The notes under the pieces: model-generated
Told to the model about the DNA's origin: nothing
Databases searched by the model: none
Seen by the model: only the letters and a program-made list of their open reading frames with translations
Translations under genes and position numbers: made by a program
DNA from: Dryomyza anilis
Taxonomy: Eukaryota; Arthropoda; Insecta; Diptera; Dryomyzidae
NCBI GenBank assembly: GCA_951804985.1
Contig: OX638130.1
Span: 126,927,593-126,991,592, forward strand
Direction of reading: 5' to 3'
Length of the DNA stretch: 64,000 nucleotides
Part shown: in pieces, positions 23,465 through 34,830 of the stretch
How positions within the stretch are numbered: the first letter of the stretch is position 1
Layout: every line of letters begins with the position of its first letter

Positions 23465-24249
23465 CTGAAATGAATCAGATGAAAAGCGCGAGGACGCATG
23501 GTACCCGGATGAGTATCTATTTTGAGGTATGTAGAGGTTCTGTTCGATTTTTGGTTTTGTGCAGCAACTGGTGTGGGTGCGTTTAAAATATATATACAGT
23601 TGAAATAAAATATATTGGAGAATTTATAACAGCTGAAATATGAATAAAATTGGATATAGCAAAAATGTGGAAACTGTAGAGAGATGTTGGAGAAACTGCT
23701 TTCGAAGACAATGGGCCGCAATATTAAAGAGTCGAAGAAAAGCTGAAATCTGTAAGAACTGGTCGGGGGAAAAAATGCGAGATTTTGACAAACAATAGAA
23801 GAATCGACATAAATGAGGGTTCAGCAAGGACTTTGAAGCATCCGAAGAAATATTTTAGTATGTAATTCATTCTCAAAATTTCGAAGGTAAGTCGAGAACA
23901 TTAGGCTTTAAAACCATTTTCCCTTGAAGTTCTCAAAATTCAACAAAGTAAATCTCAAATGTCAAAATTCGAATACCAATCATTAGCAGACGTTCAATGG
24001 TAACCTATTTAAAATTATATAGTAGAAGTTAAGTATTTTGTTTTCTTTTTGTTACTTATGCTATCTGTAGTTTATATAGAAAATATATATCCGTCATTTA
24101 CATACGCTATCATATACAAAAAACGCTATTTAAAACAACGTTTTCGAAATAAAAACAGAATTAAATCAAAACTGAAAATTTACAAAAAAAATCAAGAAAA
24201 ATATATGAAAAATAAGACCCTCCTCCAACATTATTCGACTTTACACGCA
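23465..24249 (-). other. Gap between exon A stop and exon B acceptor
   Basis: I read the minus strand for a start exon. The ATG near 23808 opens a hydrophobic MSILLLFVKI frame that runs 28 codons to a stop without a good donor. Other ATGs stop quickly or lack donors. One possible internal exon (AAQNQKSNRTSTYL) would leave an intron of only about 40 bases, so I do not call it. Confidence 0.4.
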
Positions 24250-25097
24250 TTACGTGCTCCTGCTGACGCTCAACACGTTCTGCAACAACGCGACACCCAT
24301 AATCAGTGCCACACCTAATGCCGCAAAAGCACCGCCGCCGCCCACACGCACAGCCGCCGAGGAGGCGGGATGCGATTGCGTCTGTCGATTGTACGGATTC
24401 TGTGGCTGATTCTGATACTGTGGCGGAGGCTTGTTGTACATATTCGGATTCTGAAAACCACCAACGGCACCGCCAAATGTCATGCCGTGCGGCACCAGAC
24501 CGCCGCTGCTGCTGCCAAAACTCAAAGCACCGCCGTTGCCGCCTGGAGGACCGCCAGTGCCGCCGGGCTGATAGAACGGCTGCTGTCCGAATACGAACGA
24601 TGGATTGTACGGATTCACTGGCTGCAGGCCATGCGGGAAACTGGGACTCAGCGCGCTACCTGGATGATTGGGTTGGGGAAATTGTTGAAAAGAGGGCGCG
24701 GACGTGGGTGAGTTGAAGGGGAAGATGGGCAGGCCGGGCATCACCGGTATGGATTGTGCGGCGCCAAACACATAGTGTGGATCGATGATACCCGAGTTGG
24801 GGCGACCGCCGTTAGCGGCGGCACCACCGCCAGAATTGCCGCCGCCGCCACCACCTCCGCCGTTCATGCCACCCATGCCGTTGTTGTTGTGGTTGTGGTT
24901 GTTGTATGAGCCATAGCCGTTATTGTTATGTGCGTAGCCGTTACCATTACCGCCGCCGGCTCCGTTGTGTGAGGTGGATGCAGATGAGGAGCCGGCGCCA
25001 TGAATGCCGTTGTGATTGTAAGAGTGCGAGTTAAGTGTGGGATTCGAGGATGATGGTGAGAAGATGGTGTTGTCGGGACCAGGCTTCAGACTCGATC
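24250..25097 (-). CDS. Asn/Gly/Ser-rich terminal exon with hydrophobic C-terminus (exon A)
   Basis: The acceptor CCTCGCACAG opens the exon in phase 1, matching the phase-1 donor of the Cys-rich exon (G|GA gives Gly). It reads SSLKPGPDNTIFSPSSSNPT, then Ser/Asn/Gly/His-rich sequence, a polyGly block, DPHYVFGAAQSIPVMPGLP, Pro/Phe/Asn/Gly-rich sequence and YNKPPPQYQNQPQNPYNRQT. It ends in a hydrophobic AFAALGVALIMGVALLQNVL segment followed by SVSRST and TAA. That tail suggests a GPI-attachment signal or a single C-terminal membrane segment. Joined to the two upstream exons it gives 368 residues: signal peptide, six-Cys domain, disordered stalk, membrane anchor. It is the nearest last exon to the start. 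Family not recognised by name. Confidence 0.75.
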
Positions 25098-26248
25098 CTG
25101 TGCGAGGCGAACGAACGAGGTAAACGAGTCGGCGACAACAAGCACAAGAAATGCGCATCCAAAGAGCGGAGCGTAGCGAAGAGAAGAGAGAAAATGAAAT
25201 GAGAAGAATTTGTTAATAATGCAGATTATTTCAGTGATAGTTTGAAGCATGCGTGGGTGGTTTTATTTACAGGCAGCTAAGGGTTAATAGGCGACCAAAA
25301 CAGCGCTACAGGCAGCGAGAATCAAAATCAAAATAAAACAAAAAGAGTGGCACTCGCGTGGTGCTACTACATACGTGATGAACGAATGAATGATGCAAAA
25401 AAAAACATTTTTGAAATTAAAAATATTTTGATACACATTTTTTAAAGAAATGTAAAATTAATATAGACATTTTTTAACAAATTTATAAAATAAAAAACTT
25501 ATTTAATAAACATTTTAGTTAATAATTTTGAAAAAAGTTTTTTTTTTTAAATATAAAATTGAAAATTAAAAAAAAGCTTCACTTTTTTTGCAGTGTTTTA
25601 GTTGCTGTTTGAGGCTGATTGTTTGGCGCTGCGAAATCCATGTGATTTGCGTATGATGTAATGGTGATGTTGTGATGTTTTAGTTGCAGTTGTGATGTAG
25701 GCAGTGATTTTTTGCTTAATACGTAATATGGTATTTTTGAAAATCCGTACAAAAGTGCAGAAAAATTCGTATTACAAAAATATTAAGAGACAATTTTTTT
25801 GCACTATTGGACTGGGTTGTTGTAGTATGTGTGTGTTATATATTTAAGTTTTAGTGTTACCGAAACCCTGTTATATTATTTATTTTTTAAGATTTAATGG
25901 ACTTTTGAAATTTAAAATTTGTAAAAACAAAATTTATTTTTTAAACTACACTATTTTCAAAAAAAATTGAAAGTTTTCAAAACTAAAATTTATAAAACTT
26001 AAGCTGAAATAGAGATTTTTCATTTCGAAAAGCGAAAATTTGGTTTTAAGTTAAGATTTTTTATTTCTAAATTGTGAAAAATTGATGTGCAAAAAATTTG
26101 AAAAGTCCACCAAATTCTCAACCAAATACTAAACTTAATTAGAATGTATTAAAACTTAAGTCTTTTAAAGTTTTTTTTTTAGTTTCTGTAGGTTGCGTAG
26201 ACTAAAAAAAAAATAAAACCAAAAACAGAAGAACCGAAAAATAATCAC
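25098..26248 (-). other. Intron between the Cys-rich exon and exon A
   Basis: 1.15 kb, strongly AT-rich, with a GT at 26248-26247 (G|GTGATT) and an AG at 25099-25098. No other exon was seen. Confidence 0.6.
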
Positions 26249-26422
26249 CTGACGGATTAACAGGCGCTGAGGACGACGAAGCACCGGCGCCGCTCTTCTT
26301 GGCGCACGTCGGGTACGAGCCGCAGTCCTTGCCGTCGCGCTGCGAGTAGCTGCAGGAGTCGCTGCTCATGACGCACTCTTCGCTGGGCAGGCAGCCGATG
26401 TCGGCGCAGCCACGTCCGTACT
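26249..26422 (-). CDS. Six-cysteine exon of the secreted-protein gene
   Basis: Both ends are phase 1, so the exon is a symmetric cassette of 174 bases. The acceptor TTGTATGCAG joins the split codon A|AG (Lys) and the frame reads YGRGCADIGCLPSEECVMSS, DSCSYSQRDGKDCGSYPTCA, then KKSGAGASSSSAPVNPS, with the donor after the first base of the next codon (G|GTGATT). The six cysteines are spaced C-x4-C-x5-C-x6-C-x9-C-x5-C, as in a small disulfide-bonded extracellular domain. GC content and codon use differ sharply from the flanking introns. It follows the signal peptide directly, so it would form the N-terminal folded part of the mature protein. I do not recognise the domain by name. Confidence 0.8.
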
Positions 26423-28074
26423 CTGCATACAATGTGTAGTGGGTGGGTCACACAGTTTGAGTTTACAAATTCAAACAAACGAAAGGAAAATAAAAAAGAA
26501 AAAACAAAAAAGGAAGAAAATTATGAGATTTAAAAAATAAAAGAAGTGTAAACAAATTGAAAAAAGTGGGAGAGACAAAAAGGGAGGAGAATAAGAGAAT
26601 TAAAGAAAGAAGGAAAAAAAATATTAATAATGGGGAAAATAAAGACTAAAACATTGAAATTCTCAAAAATAAAGGCAAAAAGGAAAGACATTTTGAAAGG
26701 AAAAAAAAAAGAAAAAACTAAACAAATTAAAAAAAAAATTAAAAATGGATAAAAGTGAGAAACGACGAAAACATTAAAGAAAGAAAGCCACAAAAGAGGA
26801 AATGAAGAAAGGAAGGAAGGAAGAAGGGAAGGAAGCCAGAAAAGATTAAAGGGTGAATGGAAGAAAGGAAAGAAAACAAAAAAGGAAGAAAGAAAAGAAG
26901 GAAATAAAGAAGAAGATAAGAAAGTAAGACAGGAAGGAAGAAAGGAAGAAAGAAAGGAAGAAAGAAAGGAAGAAAGGAAGAAAGGAAGAAAGGAAGAAAG
27001 GAAGAAAGGAAGAAAGGAAGAAAGGAAGAGAATAAGGAAGAGAGTAAGAAATGAAAACAAGAAGAAAGAAAAGAAGCAAGGAAAAACAAAAAAAAAAACG
27101 AAAAAAATAAAAAACGAAAAAAATTAAAAAACGAAAAAAAGGAAACGAAAATCAAAGAATTACAAAAAGTAAAATAAAAGGGAATAGATAAATTAGAGAA
27201 AATTCTAAATAAACAGTTTATGAAATAAATAAAAAAAGTTTATGAATGAAATAAATAATTAAACTAATAAATAAAAGATAAAAAAAATAAAAAAAATTTA
27301 ATAAAAAAAATAAAAATTAAAATAAAAAAGAAAAAAATAATACTATGATTAATACTATAAAAAATTAATAGAAATGAATAGTAAATAAATAAATAAAAAA
27401 TAAATAACAACATTAAAATAACATAAAAATTGTAATTAAAAAATAAAAAGTGAAATTTAAAAATACAAAAAATAATAATAAATAAAAATAAATTAAATAA
27501 ACAAAAGAATATAAATAAAAATTACATGAATAAATGATTACAAATCAAAAAATATATATATCAAAAATTATTGAACAAAATAAAATTAATAAAACATAAA
27601 AAATACAACACATTAAAAAAACAAATAAAGGAAAGGAAATAAAATAAAAAGTAATTAATTTTTAATAATATAAGAATCGAACTTAGAAAACATTTGATGA
27701 AATAAAAAAGGAAAAAGGAAAATCCAAATAAAAAAGACTAATAAAAATATCTCGAAAGGGTGGAATATAAGAAGGAAGTATAGGTTAAATATTGGAGGAC
27801 TATTTACAAAGAGCATAGTGCTCAAATATAAATTAATTAAAATAAATTGTATAAATTTTGTTTAATGAGTTTTTGATGATGAGCACAAAACGAGATAGGA
27901 AAAACATTTAAGAAATACTTTGAAGCATATAGGGTTCTATAACACAGATTCGCAATTCGCAGATACCCTATATGCTTTGCCAACAAATTTGAGTTACTTG
28001 AGTAGTTATTGAAAATATATAATAAATCTATATTTTTTTTTTGGGGTTTTTTCTGTAGCTCTTGCCACACATAC
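26423..28074 (-). other. Intron 1 of the secreted-protein gene
   Basis: 1.65 kb intron with donor CAA|GTATGT and acceptor TATGCAG. Its 5' third and middle are A-rich on the plus strand (AAATAA runs), and the part nearest the Cys-rich exon is a polypurine tract, described separately. Long minus-strand Phe/Leu/Ser frames here are artefacts of that tract. Confidence 0.6.
26480..27180 (+). repeat. Polypurine tract, (GGAAGAAA)n
   Basis: About 700 bases of almost pure A/G on the plus strand, with regular GGAAGAAA repeats at 26930-27030. In the minus-strand transcript this is a long polypyrimidine stretch inside intron 1, 60 bases upstream of the Cys-rich exon's acceptor. It could influence splicing or form triplex DNA; that is inference. 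Confidence 0.85.
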
Positions 28075-28159
28075 TTGAGTAGGAGTTGACGCTGACGATG
28101 GCGCACAGCAGCAACATGGCGCAGACAGTGTGTCCAACGCCGCCCATTTTCGGCAACAT
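28075..28159 (-). CDS. Signal-peptide start exon of a secreted-protein gene
   Basis: The first ATG after the acceptor at 28280 is at 28159, in fair context (GCCGCAATGT). A second in-frame ATG is at codon 5 (GAAAATGGG). The frame reads MLPKMGGVGHTVCAM, then LLLCAIVSVNS and YS, a typical signal peptide with likely cleavage near VNS-YS. The donor CAA|GTATGT ends the exon after the first base of a codon (phase 1). The Cys-rich exon restores the frame as YS-K-YGRGC. With exon A the product is 368 residues. A phase-1 intron right after a signal peptide is common in secreted proteins. Reading past the donor gives a Lys-rich tail with no merit. Confidence 0.65.
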
Positions 28160-28279
28160 TGCGGCAAAGAAGTTCGTGATGCCAAAAGTATTGATGACGG
28201 CTATGTGGCGCTGCAACTGCGTCAAATAGACAGACGAAGGCTGCTTATTGATCAAGAAGTTGAGAACAACAAGAAGAAG
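28160..28279 (-). other. 5'UTR part of the start exon
   Basis: A strong acceptor (TTTTTTCTTTCTTTGCAG) at 28280 begins this exon. The 120 bases to the ATG contain no other ATG, so at least one untranslated exon and the promoter lie farther right, perhaps far into the 30-64 kb region. The frame stays open through it (LLLVVLNFLINKQPSS), so an upstream start in that frame cannot be excluded. Confidence 0.5.
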
Positions 28280-28953
28280 CTGCAAAGAAAGAAAAAATAA
28301 TAATTTTAGTAAAAAATAAAATATGTGACAAAGTATTAAATTTTATAGTATAATATTTAAATTTAAAAAAAAATTCAATAAAATATAAAAAAACAAAAAA
28401 TAATTTCATCAAAAATATTTCATAGAAATAAATAAAATAACATAAAATGTTGAAAATTTTATAATAAATGAGAAATAATGGAGTACAATTATCCTAGATA
28501 AATTGGCAATTTTCGGGCATTTTCAGGAATATTTCGGGCATATTTTCAGTAAAAACACAGTTAAATGGAATATATTGCGAAAATATAAAAAATGTATGTA
28601 GCGGGTGGTAGAAATTTGTGAAATTGGGAAGGGACAAAAAGCCGAGAGCTTGAGATACAAAGCTTGAAATATTTCGAAAAAATGATTCTAAATTGCCTGG
28701 ACCCTTCGTAAAATTTTGTTTTGTGTTAGTTTTCGATTCATTTCGAATAACATTAAAAAAAAATGATAAATATTGTTTGTACTTTAACTCATTTGAAAAA
28801 TTACACTACTGAACACGATTTATCCCACCAACAAGATTCCATATATCAATTTTGTATAATTTGCAGATCCTGATTTTGAGTACTTAATCAGTTTTTTTTC
28901 TTTGATGTAACGTTTAAAAAATAAAATAATTTGAAAATGATGCTATTTAAACT
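28280..28953. other. AT-rich intron sequence
   Basis: Likely intron upstream of the start exon. Nothing else visible. Confidence 0.4.
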
Positions 28954-29336
28954 AAAGGGTTTTTCAACAGGGACGCTACAAAAGTAGTGCGACAGGGACA
29001 GCAAACGACGCCATATTTCTTGCCGCTCTTTTGACATTTCTCATTAAACGAATTCGAATTTCGGTAGTCAATTTTAATAATTTCGACTCGTTGTTGCCAT
29101 TTCATGATGGAAAGATATACGAATTCGAATGTCGGTAGTAAATTTTAATAATTTCGACTCGTTGTTGACTCGTATACCTTTCCATCATGAAATGGCAAAC
29201 CTTACTGAAGCGAAATGTCAAAAGAGCGGCAAGAAATATGGCGTCGTTTGCTGTCCCTGTTGCTCTACTTTTGTAGTGTCCCTGTTGAAAAACCGTTGAA
29301 AAAAAAACTTGGAGCGCTCTTATTGAAAAACCCTTT
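28954..29336. mobile_element. Palindromic MITE, complete copy
   Basis: The terminal inverted repeat starts AAAGGGTTTTTCAA and ends with its complement. A subterminal repeat of about 90 bp (CAGGGACGCTACAAAAGTAG, CGACAGGGACAGCAAACGAC, TTGCCGCTCTTTTGACATTT and their complements) follows. In the middle is a second palindrome (CATTTCATGATGGAAAGATA). ACT flanks both ends, compatible with a 3-bp target duplication. A truncated relative is at 17757-18003. It is non-coding and so dependent on an unseen transposase. Confidence 0.75.
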
Positions 29337-30132
29337 ACTTCTTAGAATAATTAAATCTAGAGTTGAAAAAAGGATTATTCGAAAAAACTTAAAACACATT
29401 TTTTCTTTAAACTGTCAGGACTAATTTGAGTATACTAATGAGTGCTAATATTCTAATATATTTTTAACTTTTTAGAATCTAAACACGAAAAATTTAAATT
29501 ATTTTAGACTATTTTTGTATTCATTTTTTAACATTAAAATATTAAAGATAAACATGGAAGTGATTCAGGAATATTCCAAATATAGTCCAGACTAATGATC
29601 AAAATTACAAAATTTTTTCAAACTACTTAGATTTTTAAAATATGCCTTATCAACAAAATATTGTTTTATTTTTTGATAAAATTCCTCTAAAAATATTAAA
29701 TTTTTGAAAAATGGAAATAGAAATGAATGTAATAAACACTATAGAAAAAAAAAACAAACTTTCTGCCAAGTTGTCCGATAAAAATGCTGTATTTGCAGCA
29801 TCGAACTCGAATCGCTGTACCGCGCACTGCGGCATAATTAATTTTTGTGCGCTTGACATTTGTGACATTTGTGAGAAAAATGCATCAAAACAATTCACAT
29901 AAAATCCACAAAAATACTCGCAAAAAAATCTACAGAAAATATGCCAAAAAAGTTGTTTTTTTTTGTGGGCTGCCAAATTGCAGTGGCTATAAATTCTATT
30001 TGTTGTCTTGACAAAGCAGTCTCAAAGTGTCATTGATAAGACGATGATTGTACTTGTTGTTATAATTTCTGAAGCTAGTTGTCGCAAAGCAATTATAATT
30101 TATTTAATTTAGCAGTTTTTAAAATTTAATTT
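29337..30132. other. AT-rich spacer
   Basis: Contains a 108-codon minus frame (29976-29650) that is Phe/Cys-rich without a domain; not called. Otherwise featureless. Confidence 0.4.
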
Positions 30133-30700
30133 AAATAAATTATAGTTTTTTGAAAACGAAAAATAGTTTTTTCTGGAGCATATATTTCAAAAATTAAAAC
30201 ATATAATAAAAAGTTGGTAAATTATGAAAATATTTTGGTATATTTTCTGAATAAACTAAAATAATTTTCCTTTGTTTTGTCCAATTTTTAATAATAAAAA
30301 AATAACATATTTAATTTTTAAAACTTAAATAAATTATAGTTTTTTGAAAACGAAAAATAGTTTTTTCTGGAGCATATATTTCAAAAATTGAAACATGTAA
30401 TAAAATATTGGTAAATTATGAAATTAGTTTGGTATATTTTCTGAATAAACTTAAATAATTTGTCTTTGTTTTGTTCAATTTGTAATACTAAAAAAAGAAC
30501 TTATTTAATTTTTAAAAATGAACTAAATTATAGTTCCTTGAAAACGAAATATAGTTTTTTCTGGAGCATATATTTCCAAAATTAAAACGTATAATAGAAA
30601 GTTGGTAAATTATGAAATTAATTTGGTATATTTTTTAAATAAACTTAAACCAGATTTCTTTGTTTTGTCAAATTTTTGGTACTAAAAAATAACTAATAAA
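30133..30700. repeat. ~193-bp tandem repeat, three copies
   Basis: The block AATTATAGTTTTTTGAAAAC, followed by TTTTTTCTGGAGCATATATT and a TTGGTAAATTATGAAA part, begins at about 30139, 30332 and 30526. The copies are similar, and the third is shorter and more diverged. No coding. Confidence 0.8.
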
Positions 30701-31922
30701 TAATCTTATTAAAAATTCAACTTTTTAAAGTTTACACTCAAATAACTTGAAAAGTAATAATTATTTACATATTTCTTATATTATTGAAATTTGTCTTGGC
30801 AAATGTGAGACAAATTAGGTTTAAAGTTTTTTCATTAACTCCTTTTATAAAGTTGTATAATTTTTTTATTGAAAAATGTGTTTAAACTGTGACTAAAATT
30901 TCAATTGCAATTGTTAGAAAAACGTTACGTAATAGAAAAAAACTGAGTATGCAGTAAAAAGAAGCACCTTATAATTATATATAAATAATGAAATATTTAA
31001 AGAAAATTTGTTTTTTTTTTGAAAAGTAGTTCATCGTAAAATTTTATCAAATATAATAAAACCAATTTTTGTTACATATTACACAAAATTAAAATTTTTA
31101 CGTTTTATTTTTTTAGTTTGCACAATTTAATTTTTTTTTTATATTTTATACTCCAAAAACAAAATTTCAACCACCAGTCACAGTAATAAAACTAAACAAT
31201 GAATTTTGAAAGCAATGCTTTTTATATTAAAATTAAAAAAAAAAAAATATTAATTTCCAAACAATAAAAATTAAATGCTCATAAAATTCATTAAATACCG
31301 CAATTGTTTTAATTTGCAATTGGCTTTTTCATTAATTACTGCATTTATTTGATAGCTTAATTTGAATATTTTTTTTAAAGTATTTTTATATTTGTTGTTT
31401 GTAAATTAAATTATATTAAATAAAATTTAATTTATTAGGCACACCGAACTAATTACGCGTAACGCACTTTGGGCCGCATTGAATTTCGAAACTATCGGAC
31501 GCAGTTATCAGCGCGACACCAATTTGCATTAAATCAGCCACGATAACGTTCAGCGATGGTCATAGTCGATTTAATTAATGGGCTTTAACTGATGCTGAAT
31601 TTGCTTTTGTTTTGTTGGCCCAGAGTTTTAGTGTTGCCGTTGTTTTAAATAAATTTTTAATACAAAATGTTAAAACAATTTAAATTCACTTTTTCCTTAT
31701 TTATAAAATCGAAAATTTAAATAAAATTGAATAAATAATTTTAACTAGCTGCTGAAAAATCTAAATATAAAATGTTGAACTTCATATATATAATGCAGCT
31801 AAATTTTTAAAAAGTGGGAACATATAAAAATTATAAATTAAAAATATAACGATTGAACGTACGTCTATTAATGAATTATTCATTAATTATTTTTATTACT
31901 AAATTTTTATTTTCACTATTTA
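30701..31922. other. AT-rich spacer
   Basis: Only a slightly more complex stretch at 31440-31620 stands out. No open frame or repeat of note. Confidence 0.4.
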
Positions 31923-32632
31923 TACCCTACACCTATGAGGTACAGGGTATATTAACTTTGTGCATATATTGTAACGCCCCTTAGGAGGCCTGTCCGGTAT
32001 GGAAAAGTATATATATTCTTGATCAGCATCACTACCCGAGTCCGTTTAGCCATGTCCGTCTGTCTGACCGTCTTGCTGTCTTGCTGTCCGAATACAGAAT
32101 AACTTGAGAAATACTGATCAGAATACGATGAAATTTCGTCTCAATATATTTTAACCAAAAGTAGGAACTGAGTTTGAAAATGAGCCAAATCGGTCAACGG
32201 ACACGCCCACCTCCCATACAAGTCACTTTATAAATTTAAAAGGTATTGTTAGAATTCACCTGTAAATATGTGTTCCAAAAATGGGCGTGATCCGCCCACT
32301 TTTTTTTTCAATATTTCCCGAGTTTTCATAGTGGAAATTTGATCCGTAAATCATTAAAATCAAATCTATGAAATATTAGCCTTTCAAAATATAGGCGTGG
32401 TCCGCCCAATTATATTTTTGAATTTGTTTTTTTTAGTTGTTTATACTTTTATATAAATTTTTTAATTTATGGGGATATAAGACGTAAATTTCTGATTTAT
32501 GAATAATATTCTGAGGGTGGGGAGGTTCAGCATAATTAAAAACTTTAAAATTAAGGTATGCAATTAAATATCCCACATTAATATCCCCACCAAAGGTGTA
32601 GGGTATTCCATAGTCGGGCCCGACCGACTATA
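31923..32632. mobile_element. Non-autonomous DNA element with 12-bp terminal repeats
   Basis: TACCCTACACCT at 31923-31934 is the exact complement of AGGTGTAGGGTA at 32594-32605. It is followed by TAGTCGGGCCCGACCGACTA. Inside is TATATATTCTTGATCAGCAT followed by GTCCGTCTGTCTG, a phrase I know from many fly genomes as part of a short repeated element, and several GGGCGTG(A/G)TCCGCCCA repeats. There is no transposase frame. The 3963-5161 element is the same family. Confidence 0.65.
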
Positions 32633-32779
32633 AAAATCCGTACCATGTGACCAAACTTACTCATGTGACCTAACTTTCCCAACTCGTTTTAAAGTACTGT
32701 TGAAATATTTTTAAGTTTATTTTTTATATTTGGGTAAAAATATAACAAGCACAGTTACAAATGGGAAGAGAGCTCGACC

Positions 32780-34830
32780 TAAGTACCAAACTACTAAAAT
32801 ATTTTGTGGTCTGCTTTGTGGACACTTTTGTGGAGCATTTTGTCGACTATTTTTTGGACTATTCTTTGTACTATTTTGTAGACTTTTTTTATACTATTTT
32901 ATGAACTATTTTGTTGACTACTTTAAAGACAATTTTGTGGACTATTTTAGGAACTATTTTGTAGACTATTTTGTAGAATATTTTTGAACAATTTTATGGA
33001 ATATTTTGTGGATTACTTAGTGGACTATTTTGTAGAATATTTTTGGAGAATGTTATGGACTATTTATTCGACTATTTTGAGGACAATTTTGTTGATTATT
33101 TGGAGGACTATTTTGTGGACTGTTTTAGTGAATATTTTGAGGAATATTTCGTGGACTGTTTTTAAGGACTATTTGATGGATAATTATGTGGACTATTTTA
33201 TGTTTTATTTTTTGAAATATTTTTCTATATTTTGTGGAGTGTATTGTGGACTATTTTGTGGATTATTTTGTAGACCATTTTGTAGAATACTTTGTGGTAT
33301 ATTTTTGTAAGAAGTTTCGTGGACTATTTTCTGGATTATTTTGTGGTTTATTTTGTGTGCTGTTTTTTTGATCTATTTGTGATTTTTTTTTCTATTTTGT
33401 GGATGATTTTGTGGTCTATATTTTGTAGATTATTTTGTGGACTATATTGTTGACAATTTTGTGGACCTTTTTGTGGATTATTTTGTGGACTATGGTGTGG
33501 CTTATTTTGTGGTTTATTTTGTGCACTGTTTTGTGGATTAATTCGTGGAATATATTGTGGATTATTTTGTAGATTATATTTTGTGTACTATTTTGTGAAA
33601 TATTTTTTTCTATTTTAAGGATGATTTTGTGGACTATATTTTGTAAACTATTTTGTGGGATAAATTCTTGACAATTTTGTGGATTATTTTGTGGACTACT
33701 TTGTGGATTATTTTTTGGATTCTTTTGTCGCTTATTTTCTGGTTATTTTTGTGGTTTATTTTGTGTACTGTTTTGTGGATTATTTCGTGGAATATATTGT
33801 AGATACTTTGTAGACTATATTTTGTGGACAATATATTGTAGACTATATTTTGTGAACTATTTTGTGAAATATTTTTTTTCTATTTTGTGGATGATTTGTG
33901 GACCATATTTTGTAAATTTTTTTGTGGACTATATTGTTGACAATTTTGTGGATTATTTTGTGGATTATTTTGTGGATTATTTTCTGGTTTTTTTGTGGTT
34001 TATTTTGTGTACTGTTTTGTGGATTATTTCGTGGAATATATTGTAGATATTTTGTAGACTATATTTTGTGGACTATTTTGTGAATTATTTTTTTTCTATT
34101 TTGTAGATGATTTGTGGACTATATTTTGTGAATTATTTTGTGGACTATATTGTTGACAATTTTGTGGACCATTTTGTGGATTATTTTGTGGACTGTTTTG
34201 TGGATTATTTCGTGGAATATATTGTGGATTATTATGTTTACTATATTTTGAGGACCATATTTTATGTACTATTTAGTAGACTATTTTGTGAATTATTTTA
34301 TGGACTATTTAGTGAAATATTTTGTTGATTTTTTAATCGAACATTTTGTGGATTAGTAGGTTACTATCTTTTCAAGTTTTTGTGGACCATTTTGTTGACT
34401 ATTTTGACGATATGTCTACTCTTGGATTATTTTGTGACTTTTTGTTTATTTTTTTGTCGGTTATTGTATGCACTACTTTGTGGATCTTTTTGTGGATTGT
34501 CTTGTGAAATATTTTGTAGACCATTTCATGGGCCAATTAAAGGATAACTTTATTGACAATTTTTTGGACTACTAAATTATGTGGACTACTATGTTGAGTA
34601 CTTTGTGAAATATTATTTGAAAATAATTATGAAATATTTTGTGCATTATTTTTAAATATTTTTAGATTATTCTTGAACTTTTTCATATATTTTATGGATC
34701 ATTACTTTATGAATTATTTTGTGGAGTACTATCGTAACATATTTTAGTAAATCTTTATGGACTTTTTTAACTATTTTGTAGACTTTTAATATTTTTTTGT
34801 AAACCATTTATTAAAGTCTTCTCAACTTGC
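32780..34830 (+). repeat. 12-bp satellite, TTTTGTGGACTA type, block 1
   Basis: About 2 kb of degenerate copies of TTTTGTGGACTA and TTTTGTGGATTA. The period is four codons without stops in one frame, so the plus strand shows spurious 70-110 codon frames of repeated Phe-Val-Asp-Tyr. The periodic codons come from the repeat, not from selection. Confidence 0.9.

Noticed and set aside
23465..23600. Extra small exon (AAQNQKSNRTSTYL) upstream of exon B
   Set aside because: It would leave an intron of about 40 bases and use weak splice sites.
26530..27155. Phe/Leu/Ser-rich minus frames suggesting membrane proteins
   Set aside because: Produced by the (GGAAGAAA)n polypurine tract inside intron 1.
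32730..34328. Plus frames of repeated Phe-Val-Asp-Tyr
   Set aside because: Direct result of the 12-bp satellite period; several frames restart with the same motif and none has gene structure.
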